64,000 nt of DNA from contig CAVZXS010000037.1 of assembly GCA_963779325.1 (NCBI GenBank), forward strand, positions 248,001-312,000, given 5' to 3'. Below are positions 1 to 9,715 of this stretch, piece after piece. Numbering within the stretch: the stretch's first letter is position 1; the number at the start of each line of letters is the position of its first letter. This stretch comes from CAVZXS01 sp963779325. Lineage in GTDB: Bacteria > Bacteroidota > Bacteroidia > Chitinophagales > Chitinophagaceae. The notes below the pieces were generated by a model, which saw nothing but the letters and a program-made list of their open reading frames with translations, had not been told where the DNA came from and made no database searches. The translations under genes were made by a program, and so were the position numbers.

Positions 1-2925
1 AAAGCAATTAACGCTGATGCGGTAAGGGGCGCAGGTATTTGGCGAAGTACCGATCATGGTGTTACCTGGTCTGTAATGCCGGGTACCGCAAATTTTTGGA
101 ACGTAAGTAAAGTGATTTGTGATGCAGCCGGTAATTTATATGTTGGCTGCAATTCAATTTCCAACACGTCGGGTTTGCAACGCTATACTAAAGTAACCGG
201 TGTTTGGACGAATATTACACCTGCAGGACTTGATCCCCGAATTCCGGATATTGAATTAAGCAGCACGGGAAGATTGCATATCTCTTGCGGATATTATAAT
301 ACCGCTACTGCAAGTTCGGCATATCGCTATACAGATAATCCTGCAACTGTAACGGCATCTTCATGGACAGCGCCGGCAACAACTTTCCCAACACAATACA
401 ATGTGGCATTTGCAAGCAATGGTAATACTTTGTATGCTTTATCATCTAATTCCGCATTCCAGGTAACTACTATTTATAAATCAACTAATGGCGGCGCCAA
501 TTGGGCGGCTACCGGTACTACGCCGGCCTTCACCAGCGGACAAGCATGGTATTGTATGGCTATAGCAGTAGATCCGACTAATGCTAACAATGTAATTGCA
601 GGAAGTTTAGATTGTTATAAAACTACTAATGGCGGTACAAGTTGGAGCAAAATTTCAGAGTGGGTTGGTACAACAGGTCAGTATGTACATGCCGACCAGC
701 AAATAATTACGTGGCGCAGTAATAACCAAGTACTGTTCGGTTGCGATGGTGGCGTACACTATTCCGCCAATGGCGGTACTACTATTTCTGACAGAAATCA
801 AGGTTTGCGTATCAAACAATTTTATGCAGTAGCCAATCATCCTTCAAGTGCAAATTATTTCCTTGCGGGTGCACAGGATAACGGCGTACATCAATTAAAT
901 AATGCAGGGCTGGGTAGCTCTGTAGAAGTAACCGGCGGCGACGGAGCTTTTGTGCATATAGATCAGGATCAGCCGCAATACCAATGGGGTTCTTATGTAT
1001 ACAATCAATACAGAAGAAGTACCAATGGCGGTTCATCATGGACTTCTGTAAACTATTCAAGTTCGGCAGGTCAGTTTATAAATCCTACTGATTATGATGA
1101 TGTAAATAATATTATGTACTGTAGTGGTGTGGCCAATGCATTTGTTCGGTGGAGTAACCCGCAAACAGGTTCAACTTTTACCTCGGTAACCATGAGCGGT
1201 TTAAGCTCAGGTAAAGTGACGGCGGTTAAAGTTTCTCCGTACACTAATCATACAGTATACTTCGGCGGCGGCGGCAACAGCATTACACCATCTTTAATAA
1301 AAGCTACCGGTGCAAATGCTACTCCTGTTTTTACAAGCATAGCAGGAACGGGCATGACAACCGCAAGTGCAAGAATATCTTGCATTGAATTGGGAACGAA
1401 TGAACAAAATATTATTGTAGCTTATTCAAATTACGGTGTAAATAATGTTTGGGTTACCAATAACGGCGGCACAAGTTGGGCTGCCATTGACGGAAACTTG
1501 CCGGATATGCCGGTACGTTGGGCAATGTTTTATCCGGGCGATAATACAAAAGCAATTATTGCTACGGAAACCGGTGTTTGGCAAACAGAATTAATCAACG
1601 GCACTTCTACAGTATGGGATCCGGAAACAGGTTTTCCGAATGTAAGAACTGACATGTTACAATACCGCGCCGGCGACGGAACCTTATCTGCCGGTACACA
1701 CGGAAGAGGATTATTTACTGCTGTACTTGGTACGACGCCTTCCTGCGGCACGGTTACAAGTTTAGCATCCTCATCTGTTACAACAAGCAGCGCTACTGTA
1801 AGCTGGTCTGCATTAAGCGGCGCTAATAATTATGATGTAGATTATAAATTAAATTCATCTACTGCATGGATTAATGCGGCTACTGCAACTACCGGTACTT
1901 CAGTTGCATTGAGCGGTTTAACTGCCGGTTCATTGTATGATTACAGGGTAAGAGCCAATTGTACAGATTCAACAGGAGCTTATGCACAGGCACAGTTTAC
2001 AACTACAAGTACAGCAACTTGCGGTACGGTTACCGGCTTGGCTTCTTCTTCTGTTACAACAAGCAGCGCTACTGTAAGCTGGTCTGTATTAAACGGCGCT
2101 AATAATTATGATGTAGACTATAAATTAAACTCATCTGCCACATGGATTAATGCGGCTACTGCAACTACCGGTACTTCAGTTGCATTGAGCGGTTTAACTG
2201 CCGGTTCATTGTATGATTACAGGGTAAGAGCCAATTGTACAGATTCAACAGGAGCTTATGCACAGGCACAGTTTACAACCACAGCAGTGAGTACTTGCCC
2301 GGGTCCGCTGGATGTTAGTACAAACGGAACAGCCGCGGGTGCCGCTTCTATTCCTTTCAATACAGATATTAAAGGATTGATCAGCCCGAGCGGTGATAAT
2401 GATTATTATAAGTTTGTAATTACTACAGGCGGTACGGCGACTGTAACTGTAACCACATTACCCGCCGACTACGATCTTCGTTTGTACAGCAGCAATGGTA
2501 CTACACAGTTAGCCATTTCGCAAAATGGAGGTACTACTTCAGAAACAATATCCCGTACCTATACAGCGGGTACTTATTATGTAAGAGTATACGGATACCG
2601 GAATGCGAATAATGCATCTAATTGCTATACATTGAAAGTAGCGACGGGTACAGCAACGCAAGCTGACCGGGTATTGCCGAATAATATCAATGTCAAATTA
2701 TTCCCCAACCCCGTAAAAGACAAATTGAATATTTATATTTTGGGCGATAATTCGCAGAAGAGCGTTTTACTGTATGATGTGACCGGTAAAATGGTTTATA
2801 ACCAACGGGTGAATGACATGATCACAACGCTGGATATTCAAAAATTATCAAACGGCATTTATGTACTTAAAGTAATACAGCCCGACGGCAAAATATTGTA
2901 CAAAGAAAAATTTGTGAAGCAGTAA
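1..2925 (+). CDS. Secreted sortilin-like protein with FN3 repeats and T9SS sorting domain, 5' truncated
   Basis: The frame is open from base 1, and the codons before the first ATG (76) already encode an Asp-box-like STDHGVTW motif, so the gene begins outside the window. The visible 974 residues contain a beta-propeller part with repeated STNGG-x-W (BNR/Asp-box) motifs, two nearly identical fibronectin type III repeats of 92 residues (DNA 1744-2019 and 2020-2295), a pre-peptidase C-terminal (PPC-like) domain containing DNDYYKF, and a C-terminal Por secretion tail of about 75 residues with FPNPVKD and NGIYVLKV. Proteins with this tail cross the outer membrane by the type IX system and are attached or released at the surface. 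The Asp-box propeller suggests glycan or peptide binding or hydrolysis, but no substrate can be assigned. A strong terminator follows. Confidence 0.9.
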   Translation, partial: KAINADAVRGAGIWRSTDHGVTWSVMPGTANFWNVSKVICDAAGNLYVGCNSISNTSGLQRYTKVTGVWTNITPAGLDPRIPDIELSSTGRLHISCGYYNTATASSAYRYTDNPATVTASSWTAPATTFPTQYNVAFASNGNTLYALSSNSAFQVTTIYKSTNGGANWAATGTTPAFTSGQAWYCMAIAVDPTNANNVIAGSLDCYKTTNGGTSWSKISEWVGTTGQYVHADQQIITWRSNNQVLFGCDGGVHYSANGGTTISDRNQGLRIKQFYAVANHPSSANYFLAGAQDNGVHQLNNAGLGSSVEVTGGDGAFVHIDQDQPQYQWGSYVYNQYRRSTNGGSSWTSVNYSSSAGQFINPTDYDDVNNIMYCSGVANAFVRWSNPQTGSTFTSVTMSGLSSGKVTAVKVSPYTNHTVYFGGGGNSITPSLIKATGANATPVFTSIAGTGMTTASARISCIELGTNEQNIIVAYSNYGVNNVWVTNNGGTSWAAIDGNLPDMPVRWAMFYPGDNTKAIIATETGVWQTELINGTSTVWDPETGFPNVRTDMLQYRAGDGTLSAGTHGRGLFTAVLGTTPSCGTVTSLASSSVTTSSATVSWSALSGANNYDVDYKLNSSTAWINAATATTGTSVALSGLTAGSLYDYRVRANCTDSTGAYAQAQFTTTSTATCGTVTGLASSSVTTSSATVSWSVLNGANNYDVDYKLNSSATWINAATATTGTSVALSGLTAGSLYDYRVRANCTDSTGAYAQAQFTTTAVSTCPGPLDVSTNGTAAGAASIPFNTDIKGLISPSGDNDYYKFVITTGGTATVTVTTLPADYDLRLYSSNGTTQLAISQNGGTTSETISRTYTAGTYYVRVYGYRNANNASNCYTLKVATGTATQADRVLPNNINVKLFPNPVKDKLNIYILGDNSQKSVLLYDVTGKMVYNQRVNDMITTLDIQKLSNGIYVLKVIQPDGKILYKEKFVKQ

Positions 2926-2946
2926 TCAACCACACACTACTTACAC

Positions 2947-2979
2947 AAAAAAGCCCCCGGTAAAACGGGGGTTTTTTTT
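2947..2979 (+). terminator. Rho-independent terminator after the T9SS protein
   Basis: Stem CCCCCG (2954-2959) pairs with CGGGGG (2966-2971) around a 6-nt loop and is followed by eight T. An A-run before the stem could extend the helix. Confidence 0.9.
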
Positions 2980-3028
2980 AAGAAAACAATTTTCTAAATG
3001 CATTAATTCTTTTACTTTCAATACCTGT

Positions 3029-3952
3029 ATGAAAAAAATATTCAGTCATATAGCGGCTTACGCGTCGGACATTGATAAAAAAGTATTAATTATTTCAATT
3101 ATTTTTATCGCCATACTTACCTATCTTAACTATCAGCATGGATTGGAAAACCGGCTGAGTCGTAAACTGCCGCTACCCTTCCCTGATTTTTCAGGACACT
3201 ATATTCTGTTTCTCTGCGCATTTAGTTTCCCTTATTTACTAAATTATTTTATTCAGCAAAAAAATTACTTTGAAAATTCGCAGTTCGTAATCCTGCTGCT
3301 GATCGCTCCTGCCATTTTTGCTATAAAAATGGCTTGGAATGTACCTTTCAAAGTGAGTGATTCATCAGCATGGAACAGCTATTGGAATAAAATTATTTAT
3401 TGGCCGATTTTATTATTGACCATTTCTTCCATTCTTTTTGTTCTTTGGAAAATTTTTCATCCGTCTGCTTCTTTTTACGGATTGACTGTAAAGAATTTTG
3501 ATTGGAAGCCCTATTTCATAATGCTTCTGATTATGATTCCGTTAATTGCCGCAGCGTCTTCGCAGGCTGATTTTCTTTCTGCTTATCCAAAAATGAAAAG
3601 CATTACCGCCATTGCGGAAAGTACGGCAAGGCCATGGTGGTATAAATTATTATACCAACTTAGTTACGGCAGCGATTTTGTAACGATTGAATTATTCTTC
3701 CGCGGTTTTTTAATATTGGGCTTTGTACAATTTGCAGGTAAAGATGCCATATTGCCGATGGCTTGTTTTTATTGCACAATCCACTTCGGCAAACCCCTTG
3801 CCGAATGTATCAGTTCTTTTTTCGGCGGTATATTATTGGGCATTATCGTTTATCATACCAAATCTATTGTCGGCGGATTGGTAGTACACCTCGGTATCGC
3901 GTGGTTAATGGAAGCAGGCGGTACGATAGCTCAAAGTCTTACGCAGCAGTGA
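3029..3952 (+). CDS. CPBP-family intramembrane protease (CAAX protease / bacteriocin self-immunity type)
   Basis: A 307-residue polytopic membrane protein with about eight hydrophobic segments. The family (Abi/CAAX, Rce1-like) has a first motif with Glu and Arg, a second with a His, and a third His. Here these can be read as E221-LFF-R225, H252 in CTIHFGK and H287 in VVHLGIAW, so the catalytic set looks complete. The first motif has one Glu (IELFFRG) instead of the usual Glu pair. The family is known to cleave prenylated or membrane substrates; the bacterial substrate here is unknown. It stands alone between a terminator and the convergent rnpB gene. Confidence 0.85.
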   Translation: MKKIFSHIAAYASDIDKKVLIISIIFIAILTYLNYQHGLENRLSRKLPLPFPDFSGHYILFLCAFSFPYLLNYFIQQKNYFENSQFVILLLIAPAIFAIKMAWNVPFKVSDSSAWNSYWNKIIYWPILLLTISSILFVLWKIFHPSASFYGLTVKNFDWKPYFIMLLIMIPLIAAASSQADFLSAYPKMKSITAIAESTARPWWYKLLYQLSYGSDFVTIELFFRGFLILGFVQFAGKDAILPMACFYCTIHFGKPLAECISSFFGGILLGIIVYHTKSIVGGLVVHLGIAWLMEAGGTIAQSLTQQ

Positions 3953-3984
3953 TAGATAAGATGTATGTTTAATTAAAAGAAATA

Positions 3985-4362
3985 AAAAAAGCTACAAACC
4001 TGTAAGCCGGATTCTGTCGAGGGCTATCATTTATCTGTCCCGAAAGTTACCTGTCGGGATCAATCTGCCTACCCGTCAACCTTGCCTGTCTTTCGACAAA
4101 CATCGAACGAGCCGTTCTTCAAGGCTGACCTATGTGGCATTTCAGCATGCAAGGTTTACCCGCTATTGATGTTACCATCAATGGCCGTGAGCTCTTACCT
4201 CACGTTTTCACCCTCATCCCGCTTTTGGCGGGACAGTTATTTTCTGCGGCACTGTCTCTTTCCCCTTTCGGGGAAGCCGGCTATTCACCGGTACATTGCT
4301 CTGTACTGTCCGGACTTTCCTTCCCGATAAATCGGGACGATAGCCCGGTTTGTAGCTGTCGG
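3985..4362 (-). ncRNA. rnpB: RNase P RNA, bacterial class A
   Basis: Catalytic RNA that removes the 5' leader of tRNA precursors together with RnpA. On the minus strand the 5' part carries the conserved GGAAAGTCCGGAC block (P4 region) and the 3' end the matching ACAGAATCCGGCTTA. The terminal helix P1 is formed by 4347-4357 pairing with 3990-4000, an 11-bp match. A T-run follows on the minus strand just beyond 3990 and may terminate it. Exact ends are estimated from P1. Short ORFs in this stretch on either strand are chance frames. Confidence 0.94.
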
Positions 4363-4401
4363 CAAAGATAACTGATGCTGTTGATAAACTGCGGTGCAAA
4401 A

Positions 4402-4430
4402 ATTAAAGGCTCCTAAACAGAGCCTTTAAT
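4402..4430 (-). terminator. Terminator hairpin downstream of the GIN-domain gene
   Basis: Arms ATTAAAGGCT (4402-4411) and AGCCTTTAAT (4421-4430) are perfect complements, with one further C-G pair and a 7-nt loop. The hairpin lies between the stop of the GIN protein gene and rnpB on the same strand, so it probably separates the two transcripts. Confidence 0.75.
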
Positions 4431-4454
4431 TATCAGTTACCAATCATAACCTCT

Positions 4455-5177
4455 TTATCTTTTTACTACTCTACCGCTGCCGCGTATAGTAGCATTAACA
4501 ACAGGATTTCCCTTGTAATAAACATCACCGCTTCCTCTTATCAGTGCATCCAATTGTTTAGCTACACTTAACTCTGTATTACCGCTGCCGGTAATATCAA
4601 CGTCAGCATTATCACATTCCAAACCAAATGCTTTCAAATCGCCGCTGCCGTCAATATCAACACGTATGGTTTTGCTTTGCGAACCGGATATATTTATATC
4701 ACCGCTGCCGTTAATATCAGCTGTAATATCCGCAGCATTTATACCGTTGATATTCATATCACCCGATCCTCTTACTTTAGCGGTAAACCTGTCCGCCACT
4801 GTAAATGGTCCCGTTACGGTAAAATCGCCGCTGCCTTCTACAGTCAAACCTGCCAATACAGGCATTACAATGGTTACTTTTGATTTGCCTTTTGTAACCC
4901 ATACGTCCGATTTATATCTCACTCTCAGCTCATCGCCGGTTACACTTGTTTCCAGCTCATTAATTAAATTATCATAGTCGCTTGCCGTAACTTTAAAAGC
5001 AGCACCTTGTGTAATAAATACATCGGTTGATCCGGTGATTTTTACTTTGGTAAAGTTTGACACTGATCTTTCTTGAGTTACAATATCACCTCTGCCTCTT
5101 TTTATATCTTTGACGCAGGAAGTAAATGTGAAAGCACTCATGATTAAAATTGCCAATGATAAGTTCATTGATTTCAT
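4455..5177 (-). CDS. Head-GIN domain lipoprotein (DUF2807)
   Basis: A 240-residue protein with a lipoprotein signal (hydrophobic stretch ending FTSC, lipid Cys at residue 21). The mature part is a series of beta strands with a recurring GSGD motif (GSGDFTV, GSGDMNI, GSGDINI, GSGDLKA, GSGDVYY), typical of the putative autotransporter-adhesin head-GIN family, which folds as a right-handed beta-helix. Its role in Bacteroidota is unknown. It starts 39 nt after the stop of the TonB-dependent receptor on the same strand and may be co-transcribed with it. Confidence 0.88.
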   Translation of the reverse strand: MKSMNLSLAILIMSAFTFTSCVKDIKRGRGDIVTQERSVSNFTKVKITGSTDVFITQGAAFKVTASDYDNLINELETSVTGDELRVRYKSDVWVTKGKSKVTIVMPVLAGLTVEGSGDFTVTGPFTVADRFTAKVRGSGDMNINGINAADITADINGSGDINISGSQSKTIRVDIDGSGDLKAFGLECDNADVDITGSGNTELSVAKQLDALIRGSGDVYYKGNPVVNATIRGSGRVVKR

Positions 5178-5216
5178 AAAATAATATTTAAAGGTTAAAA
5201 AAATATGCTTGTTTAA

Positions 5217-7571
5217 TTAAAATTCAATTTTATAATTCAGTACCGGAATAACACCTGTCTGATAGATTGTGATAATTTTTTCTTTCAACGGATCGTAATA
5301 ATCATTAAATACATTTTTGCGATTGGTAGCATTTTGCAAATCAAGCGATAATGTGCTTGTAATATTCTTTCGATTCCATTTCATACTCACTCGCAGGTCG
5401 GAACGGTAGTAGGCGGGGTTTTGTATCGTGAAAGCCTGTTTTTGTAAATAGTAGGCATAGCCCAGTTCTTTTGATTTAGTCAAATCAAGGGGCGTATTTC
5501 TGAAACCTCCTGAATAAACCAATTTAATATTTACACCAAACGTACGCCGCCCGTTTTCAGAAATAAATTCTTTACCGGCTACCAGGTTGCTTACATATCC
5601 GCCGTTGAATCTTGTATTTCTTTCTATACCGTCCGGCGCTGTATACTTGGATTGGTAAAAAGAATTGCTGAACATGTAATAAAAATTATTGCTCAGGAAT
5701 TTTTCCAAGGAAATTTCAAGACCGTAGTTTTTCCCTTCGCCTTTATTGGTAAGCGGATCCGTTACGAACGCTTCAATAATATTAACGGTAGAGAAAGTAT
5801 TGGTATCACTGTTGCTTACCGGCACATTGCTTAACTGCTGATAATACAATTCAGTTTTAAGCCTCAAATTTTTGCCCAACAAAAAATTATGTGATAATAC
5901 ATAATGCTGCGATTGTGTAAAGTCAAGGTTTTTATTGGGCGAATAGTTGATGTTGTTGGCATCTTTGGCCTGTGCAAAATATACACCTAATGCCTGCACC
6001 TGGCTGTGCAAGCCATAACCAAATGATAAAGATTGTTTACTAGTGATGTCCCACTTTACTGAAGCACGGGGCTCAATAGCGGAACTGTTATTTAATGCCA
6101 ATTGCAAATAGTGCAGCCCCGTATTGAAAGTAATTTTTTCGCCCGCTTTATATTGCCATTGAGCATAGCCCTGCACTGTAATGGTATTACCTTTCGTATT
6201 TATAACTTCACGCAGCGGTTCATTATTATTTGGTTTCGATTTTTGATAATAGCTATAATTAAGCCGGCTTACAATGGCGCCTGCTCTTAACGTACTGCGT
6301 GTGCTGAATTTATGATTCAAGGTAGTGTTGAAATTTAATTTAGTCGTGCTGTTTTTTTCGTTATACGCGGTTTCTATGTTTTGAAGTGTTCTTGCATACA
6401 AAACATCATTACCTGTTTCTGTAAAAGAATAACTAACGGCGGATTTTAATGTAGTGCTTCTTCCAAATTTAATAAAGTGAGTTAACGCACTTACACCTGT
6501 ATTGGAACTAAAATCTGAACTGTAACGATCACTATCATCTTTCCACTTCGTGGAATCTTTCAGGTATTTGCTGTCTTGCGAGCTCAGTCCGCCAAAGCCA
6601 AACAACGTAAACGTGCCTGCCTTTTTAGTTGGTAAAGAAATATTATAGGACAAGTCCCGGAAGTTAGTCGGACTTTGATCGGGAAAAACGCCCGCTTTAC
6701 TTAAAATGGATAATGTTGAGTAGCGATAGTTAACTAAATAAGAACCTTTATAATTTTTTTTGAAAGGCCCTTCGGCTGATACATTTAAGCCCAGCACACC
6801 GGCCTGCAATGAAATTTCACGGCGTTCATTATTTCCTTTTCTCAACTTTAAGTCAAACACACCGCCTACTGCATTGCCGTATTCTGCTGCAAAGGCGCCG
6901 GTAATAAAATCGGAATTAGCAAGCAACTGCGAACTTAAAATAGAGATACCGCCACCGCTGCTTCCTGCACTGCTGAAGTGATTGGGATTGGGAATATCGA
7001 CTCCTTCCATGCGCCACAATAATGCCGCAGGAGAATTACCGCGAATTACAATATTATTATTACCATCATCAGCGCCGACAACACCTGCAAAGTTAGTAGC
7101 CATCCGTAACGGGTCATTAACGGCTGCTGCATACTTCTGAGTCTCCTCTACTGTAAAAGCTCTTGCACTCACCACACTCATTTCATTAATCGGTCTGTTT
7201 TTTCTCCGGTCGCTTTTAACAATAATTTCATCCTGCGTTTCAATTTTTGATTCAAGCGGAACGGTCAGTACTAATTCCTTTCCCGCATTCACTACTAAAT
7301 TGGCCATTACTGCTTCTTTAAAACTTACATGTGTTATACGAATAGTTTGAAAACCTACAGGAACGGCGGAGAAACGAAAATTACCGCTGCTGTCTGTAAT
7401 TACGGATTTATTATTACTCGCTAATGTAACGGTAGCGCCGGCCACAGGTGTTTGCAAAACAGTTTCCTGCACCGTACCCCTGATACTTTGTGTCAATTGC
7501 GCATTTACAGAAAGACTAAACAACAAACTGCTCAGAAGAGTAAGATAAAGTTTACGATTGTTACCGGTCAT
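5217..7571 (-). CDS. TonB-dependent outer-membrane receptor with carboxypeptidase-like N-terminal domain
   Basis: About 784 residues from the start chosen here. An ATG lies 13 codons upstream (7610), but the internal Met at 7571 directly precedes a good signal peptide (basic residues, then LTLLSSLLFSLSVNAQ), so 7571 is preferred. After it come a CarboxypepD_reg-like domain (about residues 25-105), a plug region with IVIRGNSPAALLWRMEGVDIPNP, and a long beta-barrel ending in an aromatic residue. It imports an unidentified ligand using TonB energy. It is not a SusC type and no SusD partner lies nearby. It sits about 300 nt downstream of the sigma/FecR/STN operon on the same strand, but a repeat element separates them, so shared control is only possible. 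Confidence 0.9.
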   Translation of the reverse strand: MTGNNRKLYLTLLSSLLFSLSVNAQLTQSIRGTVQETVLQTPVAGATVTLASNNKSVITDSSGNFRFSAVPVGFQTIRITHVSFKEAVMANLVVNAGKELVLTVPLESKIETQDEIIVKSDRRKNRPINEMSVVSARAFTVEETQKYAAAVNDPLRMATNFAGVVGADDGNNNIVIRGNSPAALLWRMEGVDIPNPNHFSSAGSSGGGISILSSQLLANSDFITGAFAAEYGNAVGGVFDLKLRKGNNERREISLQAGVLGLNVSAEGPFKKNYKGSYLVNYRYSTLSILSKAGVFPDQSPTNFRDLSYNISLPTKKAGTFTLFGFGGLSSQDSKYLKDSTKWKDDSDRYSSDFSSNTGVSALTHFIKFGRSTTLKSAVSYSFTETGNDVLYARTLQNIETAYNEKNSTTKLNFNTTLNHKFSTRSTLRAGAIVSRLNYSYYQKSKPNNNEPLREVINTKGNTITVQGYAQWQYKAGEKITFNTGLHYLQLALNNSSAIEPRASVKWDITSKQSLSFGYGLHSQVQALGVYFAQAKDANNINYSPNKNLDFTQSQHYVLSHNFLLGKNLRLKTELYYQQLSNVPVSNSDTNTFSTVNIIEAFVTDPLTNKGEGKNYGLEISLEKFLSNNFYYMFSNSFYQSKYTAPDGIERNTRFNGGYVSNLVAGKEFISENGRRTFGVNIKLVYSGGFRNTPLDLTKSKELGYAYYLQKQAFTIQNPAYYRSDLRVSMKWNRKNITSTLSLDLQNATNRKNVFNDYYDPLKEKIITIYQTGVIPVLNYKIEF

Positions 7572-7680
7572 AATTGATTGCTTTAGTAAATAACAACCAA
7601 CTTTCCCCATACCCTTACTTGCTGAAAATATTTTTTTTAGAAACTATCTAAAAAAAGAATTTGTTTTCACCATTACAGCT

Positions 7681-7790
7681 GTTGGCGAGGACGCCAACAG
7701 CGGCGGCTCGCTATGGTTGGCGTCCTCGCCAACCACGATAAGCAAGAAAGGAAATTCGCCGAATCATTTTTTGACAGCTACTAAGTTAAA
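7681..7790. repeat. Palindromic intergenic repeat, family C copy 1
   Basis: Perfect 18-nt inverted repeat: GTTGGCGAGGACGCCAAC at 7681-7698 and its reverse complement at 7716-7733. A tail follows (GATAAGC, then GAATCATTTTTTGACAGCT and CTAAGTTAAAA) that is also seen, diverged, after the palindrome at 15347-15364. It may fold as a strong hairpin in transcripts of either strand. Confidence 0.8.
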
Positions 7791-7866
7791 AAATTGTTAA
7801 AAAAATGTGAAGCGATAAAATGATAATAGGAATAAAAGAAATTAAGAGAAATAACTGGAAAATGAA

Positions 7867-9702
7867 TTAAAAGAAATTAACTCCTGCGGTAAAACCTATC
7901 CAGCCTTTTGTCCGGTTGCTGAAATCAATTTTGTTATACCCGCTACGCGGTACCGGAAATTGATAACCTTGTGCGGCAATACCCTGATCGCTAATAAATA
8001 CAGAGAATGACGGGCCTGCATAAAATGAAAGCCCTTTTACCGGTTGCCATTGCAGGTTGAGCGAAAATTTATTCAGCAGGTTCAGGTAATCCCAACTGCC
8101 GGCATACAAGGATTGAGTAGAGAGCTCAGTTGTAATGGACAAATGCTTATTGAGCCTGCTGTCTTTTCCTATACCATAACCAAAAGAATAAAGTTTTCGA
8201 TTATTATCAAGGTTCATACCGGCCATCAAAATAGAATAAAGTTTATGATTACCTGTTTTCAATGCGGCATTTAACTGCGTAGTTTCGTTTGTACTGATGC
8301 TGAGTTTGTGATAACCTTTGCGTACAAAATTGATAAGACCGAAACTGTAACCGTCAGAAGTGTCAGCTATATTAATTAAACCGATCTGCACACCTTTTAA
8401 TTTTTTTGTATAATTAATTACACCGGCCATTTGACCGCCTCTTATTTCTTTGTTGCTGAAATTAAATACACCGGCTAACTGCCAACCTTTGATTTTTCCT
8501 TTTGAAAAATTGCCTACACCTGCCATCTGCCAACCTTTCACTGAGTCTGTAACGTGATTATAAACTCCCGCCATTTGTAAGCCGTTGAATTTTCCTTTTA
8601 CATAATTACTTACACCCGCTGATTGAAAACCGCTTGTATTGCTCAGCACGGTATTATGCACACCGGCCATCTGAAAACCTTTTACGGTTCCACCTACCAG
8701 GTTAAATACACCGGCAGCCTGAAAATATTGTACATTCTTTTTATTAATATTAAACACTCCGCCCACCTCCATTATTTTTACACCGCCGGTGTAGCCGCCT
8801 ACGAGGTTTACAGAAAAATTATTAGAAATTTGAGAGCTTAACCTTCCTTGTGTACTGATACCGGGCACGAAAGACAATTGAAAATTACGGCTGATAAAAA
8901 ATTTCTTCAGGTTGATACTTTGTATCTTCTGACGGGAAGAGAGTAAAAATTTTCCAACTCTTGATTTTTCAACTTTAATGGAATCCGTTTTAGTGTAAAC
9001 ATATTTCTGCCCGTCGGGCAATTCCAATTCAATCGAATCCGGCATAAAATAATCTTCCGGCGAAACGGTCACCATTGTTGTGAAGTCCTCCTCGGGCCGT
9101 ATGGCAATTACCAACTGCTGATTTAACTTAGGTTCTATAACAATTGTAGTATCCTTATAAAACTGTTTACTTACAGTAATGGAAGCTGTTTTGTATTTAC
9201 TTTTGAGTTTGAGTTTGAAATAACCTTTTTCATTTGATAAGTCGGAAGATAATTGCAATGGCTCGTATACACTGGCTTCGTTTAGCTTCTCCCCTGTTGT
9301 TTCATCAATAATATAACCTGCAAGAATATAAGCCTTGTCTTCGGTAGCTGTTTGTTTTACAACTGCTGCGGCAGAAATAGCTTTGCGCCGAAGAATAATA
9401 TAATTACCGCTTTCAATATACTCGTACCTGTCTTTGAATAGGTAGTCCAATATTTCTTTTACCGGTTTATTGCTGAAATTAATCGTTATCAGGCTGTCTC
9501 TGCGGATAATATTACTGTTGTAAGAAAAATAGAAATTGCCCGTATTGCTGATAATCTCCAGCACATTATCCAGACGCTGGCGATTGGCCTGTACGGAAAT
9601 ATTTTTCCTTAAAGGAGTTTGCGCACTTACAGTAAAAGCAAACATTATAAACAATGCACTTATTACCCGTCTTAGCTTGCATTTCTTAAAACATAGCGTC
9701 AT
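7867..9702 (-). CDS. STN-domain protein with G-x-Q-x-AGV-x-N surface repeats
   Basis: 611 residues. A signal peptide is followed by an STN (secretin/TonB short N-terminal) domain at about 30-108, a carboxypeptidase-regulatory-like domain at about 125-205, and at about 300-460 a run of at least eight repeats of roughly 20 residues with the core GFQMAGVHN, GLQMAGVYN, GWQMAGVGN, GWQLAGVFN, GGQMAGVIN. The end looks like outer-membrane beta strands. The repeats resemble those of LA_2272-type surface proteins. In FecIR systems the STN domain contacts the anti-sigma factor; here the usual plug and TonB barrel are absent. Third gene of an operon with the sigma factor and FecR (13-nt gaps). Confidence 0.82.
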   Translation of the reverse strand: MTLCFKKCKLRRVISALFIMFAFTVSAQTPLRKNISVQANRQRLDNVLEIISNTGNFYFSYNSNIIRRDSLITINFSNKPVKEILDYLFKDRYEYIESGNYIILRRKAISAAAVVKQTATEDKAYILAGYIIDETTGEKLNEASVYEPLQLSSDLSNEKGYFKLKLKSKYKTASITVSKQFYKDTTIVIEPKLNQQLVIAIRPEEDFTTMVTVSPEDYFMPDSIELELPDGQKYVYTKTDSIKVEKSRVGKFLLSSRQKIQSINLKKFFISRNFQLSFVPGISTQGRLSSQISNNFSVNLVGGYTGGVKIMEVGGVFNINKKNVQYFQAAGVFNLVGGTVKGFQMAGVHNTVLSNTSGFQSAGVSNYVKGKFNGLQMAGVYNHVTDSVKGWQMAGVGNFSKGKIKGWQLAGVFNFSNKEIRGGQMAGVINYTKKLKGVQIGLINIADTSDGYSFGLINFVRKGYHKLSISTNETTQLNAALKTGNHKLYSILMAGMNLDNNRKLYSFGYGIGKDSRLNKHLSITTELSTQSLYAGSWDYLNLLNKFSLNLQWQPVKGLSFYAGPSFSVFISDQGIAAQGYQFPVPRSGYNKIDFSNRTKGWIGFTAGVNFF

Positions 9703-9715
9703 ACTTCACTCTTCA

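Noticed and set aside
4082..4399. Three overlapping ORFs of 61-82 codons
   Set aside because: They lie inside RNase P RNA, whose conserved core and P1 helix explain the sequence.
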